In this document: in pieces, positions 23,512 to 30,747 of the stretch
Layout: each line of letters opens with the position of its first letter
Numbering within the stretch: the first letter of the stretch is position 1
Assembly: GCF_040183065.1 (NCBI RefSeq)
Contig: NW_027185525.1
Location: 62,001 to 126,000, forward strand
Source of the DNA: Periplaneta americana
Lineage: Eukaryota > Arthropoda > Insecta > Blattodea > Blattidae
Direction: 5' to 3'
DNA length: 64,000 nt
Program-made: the position numbers and the translations under genes
The notes under the pieces: model-generated
Seen by the model: only the letters and a program-made list of their open reading frames with translations
Databases searched by the model: none
What the model was told of the DNA's origin: nothing

Positions 23512-24684
23512 ATGACTAAACACTTGACTTTACTATTGGCTGCCGCACTATTATTCGCTTTTACCGCCTGTAGCAAAAATAACCAAAGTGCTGATCCACT
23601 CGCTGACCTTGCAAATATCCCTTCTCCTGTCTGCCAGTACTCTCCTGAAGAAGGATTACTGGTATGCCCACAAAAAGACTTTGATAATATTACAAAATCT
23701 CTTAACAAGCCTAATCCATTTGGCAGAACTACCGCTCCTATAATCTATAGATTAGGATTAGGAGTAGGTGCAGACAATAATGATCTACAACATAGGTACA
23801 GCATTTATTTCCTGCATCCGTTTGACCAACCTTATACTTGTACTTTGCACCTTATTAATAATAAATATGGAGTTTTTGACAAAGGAACTGAAGATGAAAG
23901 AACTAGCTACTACATTTGTAGAGAAGACTTTGACAAAATATTAGAAAATACAGATAATTTTGATCCTGAAGAAGACCCAGCAGAATATTCTGATAATATA
24001 ACATTTCCTACAGAGCTCAGTTCAGGGTTCTACCAAAACATTGCTGACGAAACACCGCAAAAACATTTTCCTAATGTTTACTTAGCCAACCAAGGGATTG
24101 CCACAGAAAAAACCAAAATTAAACCAGTTGACCCATGGGCTGACCTAACCAATATACCCTCTCCTGTCTGTCAATACTCTCCTACAACAAAAGCATTAAT
24201 GTGCCCACAAAAAGACTTTGATAATATTACAAAAACCTTTAACAGATCTTTTAAAGCTGGTTCTCCCCCCATTATTAATATTGTAGGTACATTAAGAAAA
24301 GAAGGAAAAGCCCGATACCTCTATGAATTTAATCAACCTTATATCTGCACTTTACACTTGATTGGAAATCGTTATGGGCTCACTGGGTTTGCAGGAAAAG
24401 AAAAAACAGAATATTATATTTGCAGAGAAGATTTTGACAGAATATTAAAAGATGGTACCTTTATATTAGAAAAAGATAACCCAGAGTTAGAAACTATTAA
24501 TCGCTTTTTACAAAAAGTGAAAATAAAAGGCTGGGATGACAAAAAATATGGATATTATGATAGGGATTATATGGAATTCCCTACTGAACTCAGTTCGGGG
24601 TTTTATCAGCCGATTACCGATAAAACCCCTAAACGATATGTTAATGCTAGAAATGTAGGATTTAAACAAATTATGCCAAACTAA
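23512..24684 (+). CDS. Tandem-duplicated putative immunity lipoprotein, E-type family
   Basis: 390 residues; signal peptide ends F-T-A-C. The mature chain is two copies of one domain (about 22-195 and 200-390). Each has an N-I-P-S-P-V-C-Q-Y-S-P opening, a C-P-Q-K-D-F-D-N-I segment, a C-T-L-H-L-I strand, Y-Y-I-C-R-E-D-F-D and the S-S-G-F-Y-Q...T-P closing motif. The second copy is not lipidated itself. A single-domain relative is the next gene (24949). It overlaps by 14 bases the orphan E-type CTD at 24671. A 11-bp inverted repeat lies at 24597-24629. Two domains could bind two effector variants; this is inference. Confidence 0.75.
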   Translation: MTKHLTLLLAAALLFAFTACSKNNQSADPLADLANIPSPVCQYSPEEGLLVCPQKDFDNITKSLNKPNPFGRTTAPIIYRLGLGVGADNNDLQHRYSIYFLHPFDQPYTCTLHLINNKYGVFDKGTEDERTSYYICREDFDKILENTDNFDPEEDPAEYSDNITFPTELSSGFYQNIADETPQKHFPNVYLANQGIATEKTKIKPVDPWADLTNIPSPVCQYSPTTKALMCPQKDFDNITKTFNRSFKAGSPPIINIVGTLRKEGKARYLYEFNQPYICTLHLIGNRYGLTGFAGKEKTEYYICREDFDRILKDGTFILEKDNPELETINRFLQKVKIKGWDDKKYGYYDRDYMEFPTELSSGFYQPITDKTPKRYVNARNVGFKQIMPN

Positions 24685-24895
24685 AATGAAAATGTTGATT
24701 ATCATCATCTCCATGAAAATAACATTTTAATCCTTGTCTGGTTTGATCGTTCACATAATCTCTCATTGCGTTGGCTTTGTTTGCTCCGTGATCTGCTACC
24801 ATCCTATTATAACTCACATCAAATGCACTCCCTCTCATATGCGGAAAGACTTTCTCTTGGTCACTTTGGTCAAAATGACTTAATTTATTTTTTTT
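24671..24895 (-). pseudogene. Orphan E-type LAS peptidase fragment
   Basis: On the minus strand the frame ends ...N-Q-H-F-H-F-S-L-A at 24671 and runs back through H-M-R-G-S-A-F-D (H-x-x-G-x-A-x-D) and a Q-E-K-V-F-P segment. All of these align with the end of the effector at 25514-26872. The NTD and the front of the catalytic domain are missing. It overlaps the convergent lipoprotein's end by 14 bases, as the intact pair does at 25514-25527. Confidence 0.7.
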
Positions 24896-24922
24896 GACTT
24901 ACCACCCTTAACATATTACATT
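24894..24922 (+). promoter_or_regulatory. Array-type promoter of lipoprotein gene at 24949
   Basis: TTGACT (24894-24899), 17-base spacer, TACATT (24917-24922), then AGAGGGAC before the ATG. Confidence 0.75.
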
Positions 24923-24948
24923 TGTATTAATATGAGAAGAGGGACTTT

Positions 24949-25527
24949 ATGCATAAATACTTGACTTTACTATTGGCTACCGCACTATTATTCGCTTTTA
25001 CCGCCTGTAGCAAAAATAACCAAAGTGATGATCCACTCGCAGACCTTGCCAACATCCCCTCTCCTGTCTGTCAGTACTCTCCTAAAGAAGATGCATTTCT
25101 ATGTCCAAAAAAAGACTATGACAACATTAAAAACACGTTAGCTTTTACATCGTATCAAGAGATAAGTATTAATATTGTAGCAACCGTACGAACAGTTTCA
25201 AAAAAAGATCCTTTTCTTCATCGTCTTGATTCCTCTTATATCTGTACTCTACACTTAATCAAAAGCCGGTATGGTTCTATTGGATATGCAGAAACAACAA
25301 AAAGGACAGATTACTATCTTTGTAGAGAAGATTTTAATACAATATTGAAAGAAGCCTATAATTTAGATTTTAAAAAAAATGAAATGTTTGATATTCTGAA
25401 TAGTGGTAATTGGACAGAATTACCTACCCAACTTAACTCTGGGTTTTATCAATCTATTACCGATAAAACCCCTGTACAATACCTAGATATTGCAGATATA
25501 CAATATAAAAAAATTACCGCAAACTAA
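24949..25527 (+). CDS. Putative immunity lipoprotein, E-type-cognate
   Basis: 192 residues; lipobox F-T-A-C. Single copy of the domain that is doubled in the preceding gene: S-P-V-C-Q-Y-S-P, F-L-C-P-K-K-D-Y, I-C-T-L-H-L-I, Y-Y-L-C-R-E-D-F, S-G-F-Y-Q-S-I-T-D-K-T-P. A 10-bp inverted repeat sits in the closing motif (25441-25471). Its 3' end overlaps effector E by 14 bases. Inferred inhibitor of effector E's peptidase domain. Confidence 0.75.
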   Translation: MHKYLTLLLATALLFAFTACSKNNQSDDPLADLANIPSPVCQYSPKEDAFLCPKKDYDNIKNTLAFTSYQEISINIVATVRTVSKKDPFLHRLDSSYICTLHLIKSRYGSIGYAETTKRTDYYLCREDFNTILKEAYNLDFKKNEMFDILNSGNWTELPTQLNSGFYQSITDKTPVQYLDIADIQYKKITAN

Positions 25528-26872
25528 AGTGAAAGTGTTCATTACCTAGTCCTCCGTGAAAATAACAGTGTAAATTATATCTATCAGCATCTGTAACGTA
25601 TTTTATTATTATATCCGTATTAGGTTTCCCACATATACTGATTAAATCAGTATAACTTAGGTCAAATGCGGAGCCTTGAATATGTTGAAAGACCTTTTCT
25701 TGAGTTGTCTGAGAAAATTGGCTTAATTCTTCTTCCATCTTTTTAGCTAGATTCTCTGAATCTGAAAGTTTGGTCTGTTTTGCTAATGTATTATACTTTT
25801 CAAGTACTTTTTTGAAATCTCCATCCGCATTAATATACTCTATATGAAAATCCTTGGCACCTTTAGATATTTTATTCTCAACCATTAATTTACATTGACC
25901 ATGTAAATCTCTTTGTCCTTCGCTCACCACAAATTTAATAGTGGGGTCATGGACTAAAAATCGTACATCTACTAAGAGTTTGGCTAACTTGTCCATTAAA
26001 CTAGAGTTAGGCAACTTTACCCCAGGTTTTGCCGTAATAGACCCACTGGTATTTTTGTAACGGGCTATTTCTTCTTGAGTAAAAGCATACATTTCATTGA
26101 TCATCGTTTTAGTTAGTAGCACTTTATGCATAGATAAATAACTTCTCAGTTCATCGGAAAGATAGAGTTGTTGAAGAATACTCTCTATTCTAGATTCTTT
26201 CCCGAGGTACTCATAAAACATCTGCCAGTAATTAAGTTTTTTATCTTGGCTTTCTTTATGGACTTTTTTTACAACCTCCAGTACAATTTTTTCACCAGAT
26301 TTATGGGCACTTTTTTCTACCGCTCGAGTTGGGTTTTCTTTAAGTGGAGTCATCATACTTTTACAAAACTGAGCGATACATTGTTTTTCTTCCCGTTCTA
26401 GTTTCTCAAAAAATCCTCGTATATTATCCCCTAAATGCACAATATGGTACTGTTTCCCCTCATCTTTACGATTGAGTAAATAATTGGTAACCGCTCTTTC
26501 TGATTTGAGTTTGTCCAATGTAGACTTGAGCTTATCTGCACTATTACAGCTGGACACCTCTACCTCCAAATATTCTCCAGAGCATACTTTACTAAAATGT
26601 CCTGGATTTCTTTCCATTAAACTCCGAGCTTCACTAATCCATCCATTGATGTCTTGATGATTTTTTTCTCGTTTTTCCAACGCTGCAAAAATCTCTCGAG
26701 TAACACTATCTTCAGCATAATGTCGTCTCATTTCTGCCGATGTTTTGTAACGACTCAGCATATCTTTTGCCTGTTGATCGGCACTAATCCCTCGCTTCAC
26801 AAGATATCTTAAATTAGGGCTACCGCTTTGGGTACATAAATATTTTATGAGTTGGTTTACTGTTTCACTCAT
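25514..26872 (-). CDS. Polymorphic effector E: divergent N-terminal domain plus LAS peptidase domain
   Basis: 452 residues from an ATG preceded by AGGAGA. The NTD is a distant relative of the A-D domain: A-D-Q-Q-A-K-D-M-L-x-x-Y-K aligns with A-E-K-Q-A-K-D-M-L, a similar E-K-R-E-K-N block follows, and the later Y-W-Q-M-F element corresponds to Y-W-E-I-F. The CTD carries V-S-E-G-Q-R-D-L-H-G-Q, H397-I-Q-G-S-A-F-D404 and H446-F-H448. It shows that the architecture persists when the NTD has diverged strongly. It has no signal peptide. Partner lipoprotein 24949-25527. Confidence 0.72.
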   Translation of the reverse strand: MSETVNQLIKYLCTQSGSPNLRYLVKRGISADQQAKDMLSRYKTSAEMRRHYAEDSVTREIFAALEKREKNHQDINGWISEARSLMERNPGHFSKVCSGEYLEVEVSSCNSADKLKSTLDKLKSERAVTNYLLNRKDEGKQYHIVHLGDNIRGFFEKLEREEKQCIAQFCKSMMTPLKENPTRAVEKSAHKSGEKIVLEVVKKVHKESQDKKLNYWQMFYEYLGKESRIESILQQLYLSDELRSYLSMHKVLLTKTMINEMYAFTQEEIARYKNTSGSITAKPGVKLPNSSLMDKLAKLLVDVRFLVHDPTIKFVVSEGQRDLHGQCKLMVENKISKGAKDFHIEYINADGDFKKVLEKYNTLAKQTKLSDSENLAKKMEEELSQFSQTTQEKVFQHIQGSAFDLSYTDLISICGKPNTDIIIKYVTDADRYNLHCYFHGGLGNEHFHFSLR

Positions 26873-27177
26873 ATTTTCTCCTAGTGGGATTTTTTATCCC
26901 TTATTCATTTTTTCCTTTTATAGAGACATTGACCTCACAAAAAAGGCAGGTAAAGTTTAATCATTCTTATTTTTTATAGCCGATGTTGACACTTTTTTAT
27001 TTATCTATCTTATTTTGAAAGGACTCCTTCACTTTTTACATATCTTAATTGATTATAGAAATTTTCAGCATTAAAAAACAGGAGATCCACCAACTATAAA
27101 AGAATTCTTCTCATTATCCCCTCTTTTTTTGTCAGAGTAATAACTTTATATGGAAAAACTTTTGAGGAGGTTCTCAG
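26873..27177. other. Intergenic region between effector E and the small membrane-protein operon
   Basis: About 300 non-coding bases. A TTGACA at 26986-26991 with TTATTT 18 bases on could start the rightward operon, and a GAGGAGG ribosome site lies just before 27178. I see no gene in it. Confidence 0.4.
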
Positions 27178-27492
27178 TTGCAAACCTATATTTTATTTTC
27201 TCTTTTTTCTTTGAGTGTTTTTAGTTTTAATGCTTATTCATCTCAAGAAACCCCCATTCAAAATGTCAGTACTCAAAACGACATCCTACCTCTACTAGGA
27301 TTTTTTACAGAACATTACATTTTGATGACATGGCTATTTTGTATTCTCATTGTCTTAGTCATTCTTTTAGGAACCATGTTTATTGGTTTAAAACGCAATA
27401 TCTCTTTTTTTGAAGTATGGTTTAACGGTTATACACCTCGCTTTTTAAAAAGACGAAAAAAGGAACAAAAACACAATGAAAATCGGAATTAG
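27178..27492 (+). CDS. Small exported or membrane protein, first gene of a four-gene operon
   Basis: 104 residues from a TTG preceded by GAGGAGG. A signal-like hydrophobic start, a polar stretch, one strong membrane span (about 48-70) and a very basic tail (R-R-K-K-E-Q-K). It overlaps the next gene by 17 bases. No family recognised. In a lysis-cassette reading it would be the holin-like member, but this is weak. Confidence 0.55.
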   Translation: MQTYILFSLFSLSVFSFNAYSSQETPIQNVSTQNDILPLLGFFTEHYILMTWLFCILIVLVILLGTMFIGLKRNISFFEVWFNGYTPRFLKRRKKEQKHNENRN

Positions 27493-27691
27493 TTTAATGG
27501 TAGGAGTTTTACTAATAGTTGGAATATTTTTCTATGGAAAATTTATAGGATACAATTTAGCACAAAAGGAATTTTTAGAACAATCTCAAGACCTAGTGCT
27601 TACCACAACCCAAGAAAATGAAGAAATTCAAAAAAAATATCCTTCTGTACAAAACTTCCCCCATCTTTGGGAAAAATTATGCACAAACTAA
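27476..27691 (+). CDS. Small inner-membrane-anchored protein, possibly spanin-like
   Basis: 71 residues: an N-terminal membrane anchor (about 5-25) followed by a short charged, helical periplasmic-type part. The next gene, a short lipoprotein, starts inside its end in another frame (13-base overlap). Membrane-anchored protein plus overlapping lipoprotein is the layout of phage Rz/Rz1 spanins. The protein is shorter than usual i-spanins, so the comparison is tentative. Confidence 0.5.
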   Translation: MKIGISLMVGVLLIVGIFFYGKFIGYNLAQKEFLEQSQDLVLTTTQENEEIQKKYPSVQNFPHLWEKLCTN

Positions 27692-27915
27692 CTTTAATTT
27701 TAGGGCTAATAGGAATGTGGAGTTGTTCCATGGTGGTCAAACCAGTTTATATAGATCCTGAGACAGATCTGGTGTGTCGTTTACAAAAAAACTTTGAGAT
27801 ACTCAAAACAAAACCCACAAAACAAATGGTCAGCACCGTTTTAAACGATGCCTACACCTATACCCAAAGAATGAATGCCAAGTTACAAAAAAACAATGCT
27901 AGAGCCAAACTCTAA
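27679..27915 (+). CDS. Short lipoprotein, possibly o-spanin-like
   Basis: 78 residues from the ATG at 27679; a TTG at 27667 is a less likely start. The signal peptide ends G-M-W-S-C. The mature 60 residues include V-V-K-P-V-Y near the front, one further Cys and a basic helical end. Overlaps the preceding membrane-anchored gene. Unrecognised family. Confidence 0.5.
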   Translation: MHKLTLILGLIGMWSCSMVVKPVYIDPETDLVCRLQKNFEILKTKPTKQMVSTVLNDAYTYTQRMNAKLQKNNARAKL

Positions 27916-27943
27916 CTAATTAAATAAAAAATAAGGAGGTTGT

Positions 27944-28030
27944 ATGTTCACATTAGGACTTATACTCGGTTTTGCCGTTGTAGGTGCCGTAGTTTACGGT
28001 ATATACTATTATTTTAAACACAAAAAATAA
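27944..28030 (+). CDS. 28-residue single-span membrane peptide
   Basis: ATG at 27944 with a strong AAGGAGG seven bases upstream, TAA at 28028-28030. The product is one hydrophobic helix with a basic K-H-K-K end. It is followed directly by a terminator, as expected for the last gene of an operon. Size and shape would fit a holin-like or regulatory membrane peptide; function unknown. Confidence 0.55.
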   Translation: MFTLGLILGFAVVGAVVYGIYYYFKHKK

Positions 28031-28036
28031 TTTGTA

Positions 28037-28059
28037 AGGGGGCTTTAGCCCTCTTTTTA
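28037..28059 (+). terminator. Terminator of the small membrane-protein operon
   Basis: AGGGGGC and GCCCTCT pair around TTTA with one mismatch and are followed by a run of five T. Confidence 0.75.
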
Positions 28060-28337
28060 TTGATATAACCAAAATATCTATCCATGTTACAAGTTTATAA
28101 TACCTATTTTGACCTATTAAATTATTCATTTTTTTTTTACTTTTATTACTCTTCTCTCTGGTATTAGTTATATCCCAAACCTCTCATAACATATTTATAC
28201 ATATATTATTTTAGCATAGTTATACCGTTTTTCATATACTGTTTAATCTGTCCAAAGCAAACAAGTATCTATTCTGATATAACAAAGGACCATTGTACCT
28301 TTTGGCGTAAGTAAATTTTCACCAGAGTGGAGTTTTA
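28060..28337. other. AT-rich intergenic region
   Basis: About 280 bases between a terminator and the 3' end of the barrel gene. No open frame, repeat or RNA that I can support. Confidence 0.4.
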
Positions 28338-29021
28338 TTACCAAAAATTGTTAAAAGAAAGCCCAATTCTTACACCCATCTCGGTAGAATTAAACAAACC
28401 CACCCCTATGGCAGTACGGAACACCGCTTGAAGACTTAACCAATGAGTTAATGGAATTTGAACCCCAAGTCCAAATGTAACATGTAAAGCAGGAAGAATA
28501 TCTGCCTTACCTGGTATCATTCGTAAATAATCATGAATCACGGGATCATCACTTGTAAATCCCTCTCCTATATTGAACTGAACCCCCAACCTCAGACCAA
28601 AATCAAAAAAGAGTGTTTGTAATCCCAAAAAAGTTCTCATTCCTATTTCATAAGTCAGTTGTAAATATTGAAAATCCGCATAACTGAGTTGAGAATTATA
28701 TTTATAAGAGCCTGTAAAACCTGGCACACTCCCAAAAGTAAAAGTATTGAGTAATGCCACCCAAGCTCCACTATCTTTAGTTTCAATACCAATATAAAAA
28801 TTACCTGTATGATAACCTCCCGGTGTTTGACCCGTGTATTGCCTAATATCGGCATAGAGGGTATCTATCTCAAAAATTTTTCCATAAGTCTGAAAAATAT
28901 CCCTATTATACTGGTACTCACCTCCAAAATAAACACTATTTTTGGCTGCAGAAAAAGAATATCCAGCGACTCCCCATATTAACATAAGTATCAAAGTTAT
29001 ATTTACTGACCGTACTATCAT
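28338..29021 (-). CDS. Predicted outer-membrane beta-barrel protein
   Basis: 227 residues: signal peptide (about 1-25), then alternating short strands rich in aromatics and glycine (Y-I-G-I-E, G-M-R-T-F-L-G, G-L-R-L-G-V-Q-F, V-T-F-G-L-G-V, G-V-R-I-G-L-S-F), and a C-terminal Trp. A final aromatic is typical of BAM-assembled barrels. About eight to ten strands seem possible. No close family recalled. It stands alone on its strand with a weak ribosome site. Confidence 0.65.
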   Translation of the reverse strand: MIVRSVNITLILMLIWGVAGYSFSAAKNSVYFGGEYQYNRDIFQTYGKIFEIDTLYADIRQYTGQTPGGYHTGNFYIGIETKDSGAWVALLNTFTFGSVPGFTGSYKYNSQLSYADFQYLQLTYEIGMRTFLGLQTLFFDFGLRLGVQFNIGEGFTSDDPVIHDYLRMIPGKADILPALHVTFGLGVQIPLTHWLSLQAVFRTAIGVGLFNSTEMGVRIGLSFNNFW

Positions 29022-29225
29022 AAAATCCCAAATTTATCTTGCAAATTACAGGCATTTAACAAATAAAATATCTATTCCTGTTGATATTTTTAATGTACAT
29101 ATTCTTTTGAGTTCAAAAAAATTGACATTTTTTAAAAAATAAAACCTTTTTAAGGACATTTAGAAAAATCCATATTTTTATAGTGCCATAATTTTTTATA
29201 ATACAGAAAAACTCTTCTTTTTAAA

Positions 29226-29242
29226 GTTTTTTGTGTTATAAT
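29226..29242 (+). promoter_or_regulatory. Candidate extended -10 promoter before 29275
   Basis: TGTGTTATAAT ends at 29242, about 32 bases before the start codon of 29275; the -35 region is T-rich but not canonical. It would drive the three membrane-protein genes that follow. Confidence 0.45.
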
Positions 29243-29274
29243 TTAGGGCAATAAAAACAGATCGGGATAAAGAT

Positions 29275-29856
29275 ATGTTGAGGCTTTTGGCTTATATTGG
29301 AATTTTTATTGTAGGTTTTGCTGTTTCGTTTGTGGGAATAAAACTGTTTGATTCTCATTCCACCCAGAAAACTGATGTTAGCAATACACAGATACCTACT
29401 AGTACAGCTAACTCTACGTTACCAGGAGAACCCGCTGCCGTAGAAGAATCCGTTCCAAAAGAAGAAAATACCACTGATAGTGTCAGCTTTATGGAAGGCA
29501 CAGGGGAAGATATTGAACTTATTATTGATACCTCTCTTGCCCCATTGTCTAAGATAGGATCCGATATGAAAGCTTTAAAAAAAGCCTGTAAAATTCCATA
29601 TCCGCAGTACCAAAATAAAAATCGCTATCAATGGGCAAAATCTTATACTCTGTCAAAAACACAAACCCAAAGTACTTTAGATTTTTATGTACAGGATGAC
29701 ATTTGGTCATCTTTTTCAACCGCTCAACAAAAAAGATTGATGGCTGATTTGGTATATTGTGATCCTGTTTCGCAAGGAAACACTTCTATTCAGTCCATTC
29801 GTATTTTGAGTGCATCTGACGATAGTGTGCTCTCTTCTTATGAAAAAATAAATTAG
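29275..29856 (+). CDS. Membrane-anchored protein of unknown function
   Basis: 193 residues: N-terminal membrane anchor (about 5-25), a low-complexity S/T/P/E linker (about 30-75), then a folded domain with two cysteines (K-K-A-C-K and V-Y-C-D). It opens an apparent operon with the genes at 29866 and 30418 (gaps of 9 bases). Orientation suggests a periplasmic domain. Family not recognised. Confidence 0.6.
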   Translation: MLRLLAYIGIFIVGFAVSFVGIKLFDSHSTQKTDVSNTQIPTSTANSTLPGEPAAVEESVPKEENTTDSVSFMEGTGEDIELIIDTSLAPLSKIGSDMKALKKACKIPYPQYQNKNRYQWAKSYTLSKTQTQSTLDFYVQDDIWSSFSTAQQKRLMADLVYCDPVSQGNTSIQSIRILSASDDSVLSSYEKIN

Positions 29857-29865
29857 GTTAGCTAT

Positions 29866-30408
29866 ATGGAAGGACATTCATCAATTTACAACACACCTAG
29901 ATATCAAATATTCGCCTTTTACAAACGATTTCGTCTTATTGCATTTTATTTATCCACATGCTTTATTTTTCTTTTCGCATTTTCTTGGATCTGGCTCTTG
30001 AGTACTCCTTTTTCTTACAGCACCCTACAATGGTTTTTTCTATCGGTGCTATGTTTACTTATTTCTGGACTATGTGCCTATTATTCATTCCCAAAAATTC
30101 AATATAGGGGAGCTACACCACTCATTGCTCTTAGAAAAGGAGAATCCTTGTATGAGCAAATAGAAACTCGACCCCGACTGATTTATCATATGCTATTACT
30201 CGTTTTACTGTTATTTGTTATAGATATATTTGTTCTTCTGGGGCAATTTTTACAATTAAAAGATTCATTTCTTCAAGATAAGAGTTACTATTTAATCATT
30301 GTTTTTTTAAGATATTTATTGCTAATAATTGGATTAACAGTTTATATTATGGTGTATAAGAAAAAATTTCCGCAAAAAGTATTATACTCACCCTTGTTAC
30401 TGAGTTAA
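29866..30408 (+). CDS. Four-span membrane protein of unknown function
   Basis: 180 residues with four clear hydrophobic segments (about 25-48, 55-75, 108-128, 142-165) and a basic loop between the second and third. No enzymatic motif seen. It sits between two other membrane proteins in a tight operon; an A-G-G-A-stretch ribosome site precedes the next gene. Confidence 0.6.
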   Translation: MEGHSSIYNTPRYQIFAFYKRFRLIAFYLSTCFIFLFAFSWIWLLSTPFSYSTLQWFFLSVLCLLISGLCAYYSFPKIQYRGATPLIALRKGESLYEQIETRPRLIYHMLLLVLLLFVIDIFVLLGQFLQLKDSFLQDKSYYLIIVFLRYLLLIIGLTVYIMVYKKKFPQKVLYSPLLLS

Positions 30409-30417
30409 GGAGCCGTT

Positions 30418-30747
30418 ATGTGGTCATTACGAAATATTTTTGCCGTTTTATTGCTTGTTGTTGCCGTAGTTTTTGCCATTATAGAATACAATGGGGGGTT
30501 TAGAGCAAGTATAAATAAAGTTTCTTCCGCCTATCAACAAAAGGTAGGCTCTAGCGTACAAACTCCCTCAGACTTGGAGCCAAAAGTTAGTTCCAACAAC
30601 TCTTCCAGTTCTTCTCAGATCTCCGAAACTTCCAGCCGTTTTGCAGATTGGATTCAAAACAATAAAGTTTCCTTTGGAATTATTGTAGTTCTCGTTTTAT
30701 GTGGATTGGGAATAATCTTTACAAAAAAATTTTTCGATAGACTATAG
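30418..30747 (+). CDS. Two-span membrane protein with serine-rich linker
   Basis: 109 residues: membrane span at 5-23, a serine-rich middle (N-N-S-S-S-S-S region at about 61-67), second span at about 83-102 and a basic end. AAGGAG precedes the ATG. It ends one base before the convergent TM2-domain gene. Function unknown. Confidence 0.55.
   Translation: MWSLRNIFAVLLLVVAVVFAIIEYNGGFRASINKVSSAYQQKVGSSVQTPSDLEPKVSSNNSSSSSQISETSSRFADWIQNNKVSFGIIVVLVLCGLGIIFTKKFFDRL

Noticed and set aside
1502-26872. Antigenic-variation system with silent lipoprotein cassettes (vls-like)
   Set aside because: All lipoprotein genes have their own promoter, start and signal peptide, and their types follow the facing tip type. 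Silent-cassette systems have one expressed locus. The tips, not the lipoproteins, look silent. It remains an alternative for their surface role.
1502-26872. Transposon or insertion-sequence amplification as cause of the repeats
   Set aside because: No transposase, integrase, terminal inverted repeats or target duplications are seen in the repeats. Homologous and short-homology recombination explains the junctions.
1441-26900. CRISPR array
   Set aside because: The repeated units are whole genes and promoters with kilobase spacing, and no cas gene is present.
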